Of a stretch of DNA of 64,000 bases, positions 49,464 to 59,879 are shown one piece after another. The stretch comes from Erodium maritimum. Its lineage: Eukaryota > Streptophyta > Magnoliopsida > Geraniales > Geraniaceae. The notes beneath the pieces are model-generated. The model saw only the letters and a program-made list of their open reading frames with translations. It ran no database searches and was not told where the DNA came from. The stretch lies in the NCBI GenBank assembly GCA_963921825.1, contig OY997592.1, positions 27,693,730 through 27,757,729 of the forward strand, written 5' to 3'. The translations under genes were made by a program, and so were the position numbers. Numbering within the stretch: the stretch's first letter is position 1; each line of letters starts with the position of its first letter.

Positions 49464-50921
49464 CGTGCTACCTTCGGGATTCACAAGACAGTGTTCAAAG
49501 TTTCGGTTTTGCTTGAAAGTTTCGTTTTTGGCATGTTGTTTTGCTAAATTGTTTGATAACATGTTTTAAATTATTGTTTATGGATTTAATGCATGTAAAA
49601 TGAATTTTTGAAAATTATTTCAAATCTGGAAATTTTGAAAAAAATTTGATTTTTCGGGTCTCGGGAGCGGGACTCTCGGGGAGCCGAAACCGGGACCGAA
49701 CGGGGCTCCGTTGGAGGGAGCTAGGCCAAGCATGACCATTGGATGGTTGATATGCCAAGGCTAAACCATTTTGTTAGTTATGACGAGTTTGGAACCGTCA
49801 TGATGAACTCGAAGATCAAATGTTCAAAAGTTTCATTTTTGAACGGTTTCGATAAACCGAGCATCAAAAAATTTCGAAACTTGGCTATTAATTAAAACCG
49901 GAAAATCACATGATGTTTGATAACATTCTTGTTTGATAACACGATGTGTGATGTGATGTTGGCATGGTGTACATAATAGCCCCGAGCTCAATTTAATTAT
50001 TTATCGCTTTTCACGGCCTGCGAGCCGTTAGAGTTAACGTGTAATTATTCTTTCAAGGTGTGGTCGTCGAACCACTTGTTTGTAATATTTATTTATTCCC
50101 GACCTGCGAGTCGTGTATTAAATTGTAATATTTTACTCAAGACGAAGAAAGGGCGAAAAGGTCATTTGGTGGCTTTTCGGGTGTTGGCATCGGCTTGGAG
50201 TCGGTGGAGCTCAAGAAGCTAGTGGGAGTTAGTTTAGGGGGCTATTATGTGCACATTTATCGTCTGGCAAAGATAAATATTGGAATTTTAATCCTTGTGT
50301 GTGAACCCTTAGAACCGTCATTGCATTGGATGTAGTTGACGGGTTCAAAGGAAGAATTACATTGGATGTAATTTGAGGCATCATTGCATTTGGAATGTAG
50401 TTGATGTGCTCATCGCATCTAGGATGTGCCAAAGTTTTGAACACAACTGGACAAGTAAAAGCGGGTCATGTCCGATACCTCTCAATCATCAACACCTTAC
50501 TACCTCCCCGTCCTATGGTTGTCGTGCGCATTAGCGGAGCATCCATGGGGAAGCGGGGTAGTAGGTTTGGACGACATATGTGGGTGTCGTGCGCATTAGC
50601 GGAGCACCTACATAGTGACGAGCCATAGTTGAAAATTGGTGGACCCGACTACGATTCTCGGCCTGAGGTTGAGCTAGGGTAACAGATAGGGTAAGTCGTG
50701 TACATAAGTACATACCCTAGCCAAGAGTCACATTGGATGTGATTGGATGGAGTCCTACCTACATAGCTCGATTAAGTGGTGAGCATTAGTTCAGCTTAAT
50801 CGAGTGAATCAAGGATCTTGGTTTCAGATTCTAAAGGTTTAGAATTGATTGTTGGTGTTTAAGCTTGATCTTCATAAAATTTATTCAGTTTACTGATTGA
50901 ATTTTATCTGTTGTAGATCAA
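49464..50921 (+). other. copia-C untranslated leader
   Basis: About 1.46 kb between primer site and gag without a supported ORF. It contains acattggatgtaRtt repeats near 50330-50380 and a doubled tgtcgtgcgcattagcggag motif at about 50520 and 50585. RNA dimerisation or packaging signals are expected in such leaders, but none can be assigned. Confidence 0.75.
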
Positions 50922-51470
50922 ATGGCAAATTCAGCGAACATTAATAGTTTGTCATTAAAAACCATTCTTGACAGGGTCAAGCTAAATGGGACAAACTATT
51001 TGGACTGGTACAGAATTTTGAGGATAGTCCTCAAGTCTGAACGCAAAGAATATGTCCTTGACAAGGCTGTCTCTAAGACCATATCAGAGTTACATGAAGT
51101 GTCATCAGCTGCTGAGAAGAATATCTCAGGGATCTGGGATCCAAGGATATTCTGATGGTCAACAAGGGAATTGGAAGTGGCAAGGGCTGGGCCCATGTGC
51201 ACTTGGCAGGAAAGATGAGACACCTGAGAATGTCTGCTTCTACTGCCAACAGCCTGGTCATTGGAACCGGGATTACAGGAAGTTCACGGCTGATCTGAAG
51301 AAGGGCAGTGGGACTGCGCCTTCATCAAATAGCCTTGATGATCTGAAGAAGGGCAGTAGGACTGCGCCTTCATTAGGAAACCTGGATGATCTAAGGAAGG
51401 GCGGTGGGATCGTGCCTTCATTCGGTATTAACTCTATAGAGCTACATCTCTCTACTTCCAAAGATTCATG
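50922..51470 (+). pseudogene. copia-C gag relic with internal deletion
   Basis: Starts MANSANINSLSLKTIL, capsid-like to NISGIW, then jumps (frame change) to a glycine-rich linker, a knuckle CFYCQQPGHWNRDY (last cysteine replaced by Tyr) and three 16-residue repeats (DLKKGSGTAPSSNSLD type, 48-bp units at about 51291-51430). The main capsid region expected between these parts is absent. The same junction exists in copia-B. Confidence 0.88.
51291..51430 (+). repeat. In-frame 48-bp minisatellite in copia-C gag
   Basis: Three tandem 48-bp units encode D-L-K-K-G-S-x-T-A-P-S repeats. Copia-B has the same three units at about 21706-21840. Confidence 0.88.
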
Positions 51471-52780
51471 GGTATTAGATACCATGACTGAATCTCACAC
51501 ATGCACTAATATATGGTGGCTGAAAGTAGGAGAGATTTGGAAAGCACGAAATGGACCTCAGAGTTGTGGCAACTGCTGTAGGATCCATGAGTCTTGCTTT
51601 GCCAAGAGGCCTTGTCTTAGTATTGTATAATGTATATTGCATACCTACTTTTAGTAGGAATATTATATATGTATCCGTGTTTGACAAGGAAGGATATAAT
51701 GTTAATATTGGAAATGGAGTTTTCAATGTTCTATGCAATGATATGTTTTATACCAGTACTGACATGGTTGGAGGATTTTACATATTAGATATGGGTAACA
51801 ATGCCTCAAGTTCTATATATTCCGTTAATACCAAGAGGTCTAAATCCAACGATTTAAACCTAACTCTGATATGGTACTGTCATTTGGGTCGCATAAACAA
51901 GAAGCGCCTATCAGCACTTCAGAAGTGCGGGCTTTCAGGTTCATTCGAATTTCATTCGATCGATAGGTGTAAGGTTTGTTTGATGGGCAAAATGACTAAA
52001 GTGCCCTTTATCGATCGCGATGAAAGGGCGGGTGAATTATTGGGGCTGATACACTCGAATGTGTGTAGACCAATAAGTTCACTTGCCAGGAGGGGTTTTA
52101 GCTACTTTATCACATTTACTGATGATTACAGTAAATATGGTTATGTCTATTCGGTGAGACATAAGTCTGAAGCTTTTGATAAATTCAAAGAGTTTAAGAC
52201 TATAGTAGAAAACCAGCTCGACAAAGGTATTAAGGCACTTCGATTGGATCGAGGTGGAAAATACTTGACCACAGAGTTATTAGATCATCTAAAAGAGAAT
52301 GGGATCCTTTTGGAATGGACTCCTCCTAGGTCACTGTAGTTGAAAGGTGTAGCCAAACGGAGAAATCGGACATTGTTAGACAATGGTCTGTTCCATGATT
52401 AGTTGGACTGATCTTCCAATCTCTTTTAGGGGTTTTGCTCTAGAGACGACCGCATTCATAGTGAATCGGGCTTCGACGAATGGTGTGGAAGGGACACCAT
52501 TTTAAAAATGGTACGGGATGATGCCCGCTTTGTCCTTCCTAAAGATTTGTGGTTGCGAGGCTTATGTGAAACATTTGGTTTCGACTAAGCTCGAAACAAG
52601 ATCTGAGATATGCACCTTCGTGTGGTATCCCAAAGCAACAAGGGGATACTATTTCTACAATCCCAGTGAGAACATGGTGTTCGTCGCTTGGGGTGGGGTC
52701 TTTATGGAAAAGAAGTTTTGTTTCCAAAGACGTCATTGGGAGGACTGTGCATCTCGAAGAAATTCAGGATGGTACAGATC
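51450..52780 (+). pseudogene. copia-C protease and integrase relic
   Basis: Protease reads WVLDTMTESHTC, with the DTG triplet changed. GAG-pre-integrase (LIWYCHLGRINKKRLSAL, CKVCLMGKMTKVPF) and integrase core (FSYFITFTDDYSKYGYVY, LRLDRGGKYL, LKENGILLEWTPP) are open from 51551 to 52339. A stop then breaks the P-x-T-P-Q-x-N-G-V-x-E site, so the catalytic Glu region is damaged. Later pieces are KICGCEAYVKHLVS and GYYFYNPSENMVFVAWG. Confidence 0.88.
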
Positions 52781-52905
52781 TGTCTAAACCAATTGGCAAC
52801 CCAGTAGAAAGGAGCCAGAGATTGTCGTAGAGTAAGAACCAATTCCTATTACAATTCCGGAAGGTCCAAGGCGATTTGAAATGATCAATCTTCCACCTCC
52901 AAGAT

Positions 52906-54437
52906 ATGGTATCCGGAGGTGACAATGAAGTCATGGTGGATCACGATGATCCAGCCACCTTTCAGGAAGTCGTGGATGGGCCCAACTCCGAGTTATGGCT
53001 GGGAGCCATGAGGGAGGAAATGCAATCCATGTCGGACAACCGAGTCTGGGAACCGGTTGATCCCATCAATGGTGTGAGGACCATAGGATGCAAATGGATC
53101 TTCAAGGTGAAGATGGACATGGACGGCAACCCTCTGACCTACAAAGCTCAACTGGTGGCGAAAGGATATAGGCAGATCCAATGGATTGACTATGAGGAAA
53201 CCTTCTCCTTAGTGGCTATGGTCAAAATCGATCCAAATTCTTCTTGACATAACTGCGTATCATAATTACGAGATATGGCAAGTGGATGTCAAAACCGCTT
53301 TCCTAAATGGAAATTTGACTGAGTACGTTTGTATGTCTCGGCCCAAAGGTTTTGACGATCCGAAGAATAAAGGAAAGATTTATAAGTTGTTGAAATCCAT
53401 TTATGGATTGAAACGAACTTCTCGGAGTTGGATCCTTCGTTTTGATGAAGCTGTAATTGGATTTGGCTTAATCAAGAACGAGGATGAATCTTGCGTTTAT
53501 AAGAAGGCTAGTGGGAGCAATATTACCTTTCTGGTTCTCATTGAAAACGACATCCCAACCTTGCACGAGACTAAAGCTTGGTTGAGGAAGTGTTTTTCAA
53601 TAAAGGACTTAGGCGATGCTTCTCATATCTTAAGAATTAAGATATGTAGAGATCGCACCAAGAGGGTCTTGGATTTAAGTCAGGGAACCTATGTGAACAA
53701 GGCATTTGAGTAGGTTCTTAATGCTCGATTCAAAGAAAGGACTCTTACCCACTAGTCATGGCATTCATCTCAGCAAGACTCAGTGTCCTAAGACACCTGA
53801 TGAGCTGAAAAGGATGATGAGAATCCTATGCGCCTAGGGGCAGGATCGATCATATATGCCATGACATGTATGAGACCAGACGTCTCGTAAGCCTTATGTT
53901 GTACCAGTAGACATCATTCTAACCCGGGGGAAAGATGATGTTGAACTAGTCGTCGAAGGATGAGTAGACGCTAGTTTTCCAAGACAAATCCAGATGACTT
54001 TAGAAGTCAATCAGGATATGTGTTTACGCTGAATGGCAGAGCTTTAGCTGGGAAAGCGTAAAGCAAGATACCATTGCCGAATCTACGACAAAGGCCAAGT
54101 ACATGGATGCTGCAGAGGCAGCTAAGGAGGCTATGTGGATTTGGAAATTCATGGCAGGGCTGGGTGTAATTAAAAACCCATCCAGCCCGGTGAATCCATC
54201 TTGCGACAACACAAGGGCCATTGCGCAAGCTAAAAGCCTAGATCGTATAACAAATCCAAACATGTACTGCGGCGTATCCACCTCATCAGATAAATACTGA
54301 ACTAAGGTGAAGTGAAGATAACCGATATTGCAACAGATGATAACATAGCCAACCCTTTGACTAAGGCAGTGTCACTGCCTGAACATGTTAGACATGTAAA
54401 GTCGATGGGGACATATTGGAGTTTAGATTGGAACTAG
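52906..54437 (+). pseudogene. copia-C RT and RNase H relic lacking YVDD
   Basis: RT pieces: ELWLGAMREEMQSM, TIGCKWIFKVKMDMDG, QLVAKGYRQ, DYEETFS, then QVDVKTAFLNGNLTEYV and IYKLLKSIYGLKRTSRSW. At about 53535 the frame reads TFLVLIENDIPTL; the family pattern has Y-V-D-D-I-L-L between L and the next residues, so 21 nt including the catalytic aspartates are gone in frame. RNase H remnants follow (SWESVKQDTIAEST, KAKYMDAAEAAKEAMW, CDNTRAIAQAKS). Stops occur near 53247, 53713 and 54300. Confidence 0.88.
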
Positions 54438-54450
54438 GGCAAGTGGGAGA
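54438..54450 (+). other. Polypurine tract of copia-C
   Basis: gggcaagtgggaga directly before the 3' LTR at 54452. Confidence 0.8.
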
Positions 54451-54451
54451 T

Positions 54452-56139
54452 TGTTAGTCTTAGTGCCCGTAGTTCAATCCTAAATGTCCAAATGTACATA
54501 TCATCGTTAGCAATAAAATTAAAGTGACTTTATATTACTTATGTGTTGGAGTAATATATCGATGTGTGCTCTGATCTATGCCCACCATGCGAATAGAACC
54601 ATAGATCGAGATAGATCACACTCGATGGGTCCCTAGTCAACAAAGCTTCACTAGAAGCGACTAGTATGAAAGATGGCTCTTTATGGCTTACGTTCTGTTA
54701 GTCATTGGAATGGGATTCCGGAGTCTGATCATAGATATCATGTGGGACATGATATTGGACGACCCGCCCTGAATATGTGCCATAGATTAAGTCATGAACA
54801 TATTCAGCGTTGTAGCTTGTCATGTATCCTTAGACCAAGGAGTCTTTGTGATCGTTATGTAGTGAACAACTGAGTTTGACCTGAGCCTAACGTTGTCCGT
54901 AACAGGGCTTCCATAACGGCCAGGATTGGCTTGGGGACGGGCTACATGAGTGACACGAAAGAAGGCTAAGGGATTTATCCCTCATACTGAGGTATGGGAA
55001 AGATATCGGTTCTCGGCCGCTTGATCGAGAGTGACTGGAAGAATAGCATGGCCATGCACATGATACTGGGTATCATATCTTCAGTCATCTCACATATCAA
55101 GGAACGGTGATTGAGAATAATAAGGATGACGGCTCTATGCCTTATCTCAATCAGGATATCGGAGATAAAAGGATAATGACAGGGACGACGGAAAGGTTAG
55201 AATTGACAGGGTCGATTCGTTATGTAGTGTCAGGCAATACTAAAGTCTCGTTAGTTGCCACTTAAATAGGATCAAGTAAAATGGGATTTTACGTTGATCT
55301 ATTGACATGCATAAACCTAAGGGTCACACCGGAGGATGAAACTCATTGACACATTTATGGAGAATGGCCAAAAGGGAGTTGTCTCGGGACATGACCAAAA
55401 CTGGGTTTTGGGTCATGTGCCCGTAAGTGAATAGGACTTTACGGATCGAGACAAGGCTTGGAGTCTTTGGATTGATCACGTCGGATAATGTTGGACATTT
55501 CCGGTATGGAAGGCATGGGGGCGATGAGCGAATCACGGGACCTCGTTGGAAATGGCCACGTGCCATGTTCCAAGAGGCCCATGAAAGGCCCATGCAACCA
55601 AGGCCCATGGAACTAATTAATCAAGTCTTGATTAATTAGTACTAAGTAAGCAAGACAAGGATTAAGGTGTTGGTGATTCACCACCTAACCCAATCTTGTC
55701 TTGCCATACTTTGTCCTATTTACACCTTACTTGACACCATACTTGTCCCATGCCTTTAGTTGGACAAGTATGGGTTTTGTTATGTTTAAGTCATCTTTTT
55801 TCAACATAACAAACACTAGACAAGAATAGGAAACACATTTTCTCTCCCTCTTCCATGGCCATTTCGGGTTTGGCTAGTTTCCTCCTCCATTTTTGTGTTC
55901 TTGAGTCCTCAAAGAGAAGAACTATGTGGCTTTGATTCCCATGTGGATACGTAGGCGTCTTGGAGACTCAAGCCAATCATTCGTTACCCGGTGTTCTTGT
56001 TTTGGTAAGAACTAGTGCTGAAATTTTCTCTTGTGAATCCATTCTTTGTTAGTTGTTTCATGGTTTTAATCGTCTCTTGGTTTTCATTGATTTTCCGCTG
56101 CGAGTTGGTTCATCTCCAACCTTACCTCGAGACCCAACA
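54452..56139 (+). repeat. 3' LTR of copia-C
   Basis: 1688 bp, the same length as the 5' LTR. Differences counted by eye: about 15, of which one looks like a transversion. Confidence 0.95.
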
Positions 56140-56299
56140 TGCATAGGATGTGAAAAACTAGTTTAACTCGCTTTCAATACTTGGGAAATTGCTTTACTTG
56201 TAGAAAGGCCGAGATGAGCCATAGGATTGGTTGTGATTGCCTCACATGCATTGTTTGCTTAGTTTAAGATAGATTAAGGGTCTAATGAAACTAGATAAA

Positions 56300-56395
56300 T
56301 TGCATGCTTGATTGATAGAATGAATGTTTGAATGATTGAATGATTGATTGGATGCTTGAATGATTGAATGATTGAATGATTGAATGGATGATCGA
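56300..56395. repeat. Degenerate (TGAATGAT)n/(GATT)n simple repeat
   Basis: gattgaatgattgaatgattg-type tract in the solo LTR; the sister LTR has a similar tract at 14310-14390. Confidence 0.75.
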
Positions 56396-56574
56396 GTATG
56401 ACTGGTTGTGCCAAATGGTACGATCAGGTGATCGATGGACCAATGGAACGTGGCTGGTAAGTATGATGGTAAGTGTGATTGTGGGTATGAATCCCCTTTG
56501 GTGTGTATTGGTGAATCCATGAACTTCTAAGTTTGATTGTGCAATGTGTTGATCTGTGGGTCTCTTGTGTTTTG

Positions 56575-56950
56575 GTTGATCCTGCGCGATATTGATTAGA
56601 GGACCAGCGGGGCATTGGTTGGTTGATTCTGCGGGATATTGATTGGAGGACCCTGCGGGGCATTGATTGGTTAATCATGCGGGATATTGATTGGTAGACC
56701 CTGCGGGGCATTGATTGGTTAATCCTATGGGATATTGATTGGTGGACCCTGCAGGGCATTGGTTGGTTAATCCTGCGGGATATTGATTGGAGGACCCTGC
56801 GGGGCATTGATTGGTTAATCCTGCGGGATATTGATTGGTGGACCCTGTAGGGCATTAATTGGTTAATCCTGCGGGGTATTGATTGGAGGACCCTACGGGC
56901 ATTGATTGGTTAATCCTGTGGGATATTGATTGGTTTACCCTGCGGGGAAC
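56575..56950. repeat. ~50-bp tandem array in the solo LTR
   Basis: Seven or so copies of a unit made of gattggttaatcctgcggga and tattgattggaggaccctgc parts. The matching place in the 12588-15827 LTR has three copies of a different unit. Confidence 0.85.
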
Positions 56951-59343
56951 GGTTACTTATTGATTCACCCGAGTGTATACGTCCTGTGGGAGTATTATCT
57001 TGGTTCCCTATGACATATGGTCCTTTGGGGGCATTTCCGAGAATCCCGACGATAATCGTCCCTTAGGGATTGTTACCGGTAGCCCGATGTATGTGCCCCC
57101 TCTGGACCGAGGGAAAATATGATATGACAGTAGTACTCTTGTGGATCGGAGTATGGGATCCGATATGACACAAGAACCTACTCGTGGATTGGAGTATTGA
57201 GGATTTGAGCTGTTGGGGTGACTTTCACTAGATCCCATTTTGAGTAGTTAGTGAATCTCTAAAATGCTTTTCACTTGTTCTCTCAAGAATTACATTTATC
57301 TTTAAGAATGTGATATTGTTCTTATCTTTAACTGTTTTACCGCATCTCTTTGAATACAACCTCATTTGCAAAGTGTGTCGTAGTGTTAAAGTAGTTTCAT
57401 TATTAAATTGGAGGTTAAACTGTTTATGATTTTCCCTACTGAGCGCAAGCTCACCCCTATTTGTTTACTTATTGTTTGTACAAGCGTACTTGATGTCTAG
57501 CGGAGTCGAGGCTTGGGAGCTTCTAGATATTTTGAGGGTTGTTTTAGAGACGTGGTGGTCTATGTTGTTGAACCTCATTTACTTTATACTCCATGTTGAG
57601 CTTTGACTCATTATCTGAGATTTGGATAATTTTATTTGAGAAATTGCTTGGAACTTATTTGGGCTTTGAAAGACTTTTATGATTGTTTACTATTTTCCGT
57701 TGTCAACTCAGGTCACGTCTCGAGTCTGGCCAAAATCGGAATTGGGACGTGACAGGCCCGGTACCTAACCCGGCCCGGGGCCAAGAACGGCTCGTGCGGC
57801 ACACCGGCCCGGGGCCAGGCACGGTCTGTGCTGTAGGCCGGCCCGGGACCAGGCACGGTCCGTGCGGCGTTCCGCGCCGGTCTAGACAGACCCTTCTTCC
57901 GCTTCGTTTTCCACGAATTTCTACCTCAAATCTCCATTGATGAACTCTTAAACCTCCAAAACAGACCCAACAATCTCCAAAACTTTAATACCCTCAATGG
58001 GTTTCATCAAAACAACTCAAATTAATTGATTTCCATCATCCAACCTCACTTCCATCCACAAAAACATCATCTAACACCAACAAACCTTAAACTCAACCAT
58101 TTCTCTACCAAAACCCATGAATCAAATTCAACCAAAACAAAAATGGTTTGGATGATTACCTTGGTAATGAAGAATAGATGAAGAAAATGGGATTTTAGAG
58201 ATGTTTTGAGGTAAGAACAAGCCAAAATCTCCTCCTTTTCCTTTTTTCTTCTTCCTCAAGGTTCCTTGGTTCCCTTCTCTCTCTCCCATCTCTATATTTT
58301 GGCCAATGCATAAAAATGAGGTGAAATTGGTCCAATTTGGTGTCTTAAACCTTGAGAACAAGATGCCCAAAAATACCCCCTTGTTCTTTCTCTTCCCAAG
58401 TTCAACTACTAAGGTTAGAAGGGTCAATTCGCATCCATTTCTTCCCTTCCAAGCTAACATGGACACATGTCCATGTGGGGACCACTTCAACTCAATTAAT
58501 TAAATAGGTTTACTTTCTAATTGGACCGCGTTTGATCGAAAATAACCTCGGGTTGACTTTTCCCACAATTACAGCTGTTGGAAAGGAAACGACCCAACTA
58601 AGCTAACCGTAACGACGGCTAATCTTTTTGGATCTCGGAAAGGTCCCGAATGACTCCCGGAGTCATCGGTTGACTTTTCCGGCAAAAAGTTAACTTTCTC
58701 CAGAATTCGCCGGTTCGACCGGGATCGACCGGAGGCGGTTCTTACACTTAGGGCCGGCACCAGAGTTTCATTTTTCGGTGTCTGTGTCCATCTCTGCCTG
58801 ATGCTGTTTTGTTGCCAACAAACTCGCAAGGTGGGTCTGAGCGGTGGTGGGCAGCTCCGGCGACTCGTCACGCTACAGATTCGGCCTGAACGGTTACCTT
58901 TAGCTGGGATCTGGAGTTCGCGATTTCTGGATTCCTCGGGTTAAGGTCCCTTGTCGGACGGTGGCGACTCTGAATCGGCTAGTTTTTTTCCTTCGTTTTA
59001 CAGCTTTTCAATAATTGCACTTGATGCAGATTGGGTGTGCACTAGTTGTACGGTTTGTGTGCACTTGTTGCGCGGTTTGGTGTGCCCATTATGTGGCATG
59101 TTTGGTGTGCACGTTGTTGCACTTTTGATGTGCACATGTTTGCACGTTCTAGGGCGTCCTGTGTGCGTTCTAATAGGGAGTTTCGGTAATATTATATTAT
59201 ATTATTGGCTTGTTAGTTTGGAGTCTGTAATTTTACCGTTTGCTTGTCTGCTTTCATCAAATTATACGTATATCACTTTGATTGATATATAAAATTGATG
59301 CCTCCCGCTTTTTGTAAAAAAAACTACAAATCAAACACAAAAA

Positions 59344-59879
59344 TCAGGAGCCCGAACAAAAGAAAACATAAAACTAATAAACAACAGGGTATGAAACTGA
59401 AAACCCCATGAATGCCTTCAATTGAGCAGCAACCTATATGTGTTCTTCATAGTTGAGTATAACTGATCAGCTTTAATGTGATTTGATTTGAAGAGACCTT
59501 AGGAAGCTTGAGATGAACACCAGTGATAGAAAGCTATAATACTTGAGCTTGAGCCATATTAAGCCTCCAACACACCATGAAGTCCGAAATCGTTTGATTG
59601 GAACAAGAACCAAGATGCATGAATTTGCTAAATGACTGAGAATCCAGATAGATGATCCAAGACTGAGGGAGAGCTTCAGTATGAATTTAGAGCTGTCACT
59701 CTCATCCGCAAGCATCAGAGTGTTATTGAAGTGAGCCACTCAACATAGTATCAACCAAAATGCTCCTTGACAGAGAAAGTGCTGCTGATACTACAAGAAT
59801 AAAGGACAGGAGCTCAGTTTATTTTATTTTTTTACAGACTATAGTTAATCCTTAAAAAGAGTCTGAGGTATAAGGGGGA
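59344..59879. other. Unassigned stretch
   Basis: A minus-strand ORF of 88 codons (59473-59739) is open but resembles nothing I know. No other feature is supported. Confidence 0.4.

Larger units (their letters stand above)
47763..56139 (+). mobile_element. copia-C: young, complete-structure, non-autonomous copia element
   Basis: 8377 bp with two 1688-bp LTRs, primer site, leader, gag-pol relic and polypurine tract, flanked by a perfect TGCAT duplication (47758-47762 and 56140-56144). By eye the LTRs differ at about 15 sites, nearly all transitions, so insertion was recent. The coding part is broken many times, has a shortened gag, no protease DTG and no RT YVDD, so it probably moved with help from related elements. 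Confidence 0.95.
46297..57754 (+). mobile_element. gypsy solo LTR inserted in the gypsy 5' LTR
   Basis: Runs tttaagaacc (for TGTAAGAACC) to GGGACGTGACA in the opposite orientation to its host. The duplication is ggcct (46292-46296) and ggccc (57755-57759), one mismatch. Removing copia-C leaves about 3.08 kb with no internal domain, so it is a solo LTR like the one at 12588-15827. The insertion point is the edge of the host's GC minisatellite. Confidence 0.9.
36376..58746 (-). mobile_element. Ty3/gypsy retrotransposon with nested insertions
   Basis: On the minus strand: 5' LTR (58746-44668, split), tRNA-Met primer site (44651-44664), gag, protease, RT, RNase H, integrase, polypurine tract (39142-39157) and 3' LTR (39141-36376). 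A perfect CTTAG duplication flanks it (36371-36375 and 58747-58751). The order RT-RNase H-integrase defines Ty3/gypsy; protein style suggests the Tekay-like chromovirus area, with low certainty. Several nonsense codons and a lost integrase aspartate make it inactive. Without the inserted solo LTR the element is about 10.9 kb. Confidence 0.94.
44668..58746 (-). repeat. 5' LTR of the gypsy element, split by a solo LTR
   Basis: The two pieces, 44668-46296 and 57760-58746, align end to end with the 2766-bp 3' LTR. They total about 2616 bp; the shortfall is mainly in the GC minisatellite where the insertion landed. Confidence 0.92.
36146..59322 (+). mobile_element. Short LINE-like retroposon split by the gypsy nest
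   Basis: Its two pieces (36146-36370 and 58752-59322) total about 0.8 kb. They are flanked by an imperfect long duplication: actacagatcaagcaaaaa at 36127-36145 and actacaaatcaaacacaaa from 59323. The right end is cctcccgctttttgt plus an A tract. The 5' part is GC-rich with gccgccg. No ORF2 is present. It resembles the 31441-32460 retroposon in size and plan, though I cannot show sequence kinship. Confidence 0.55.
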
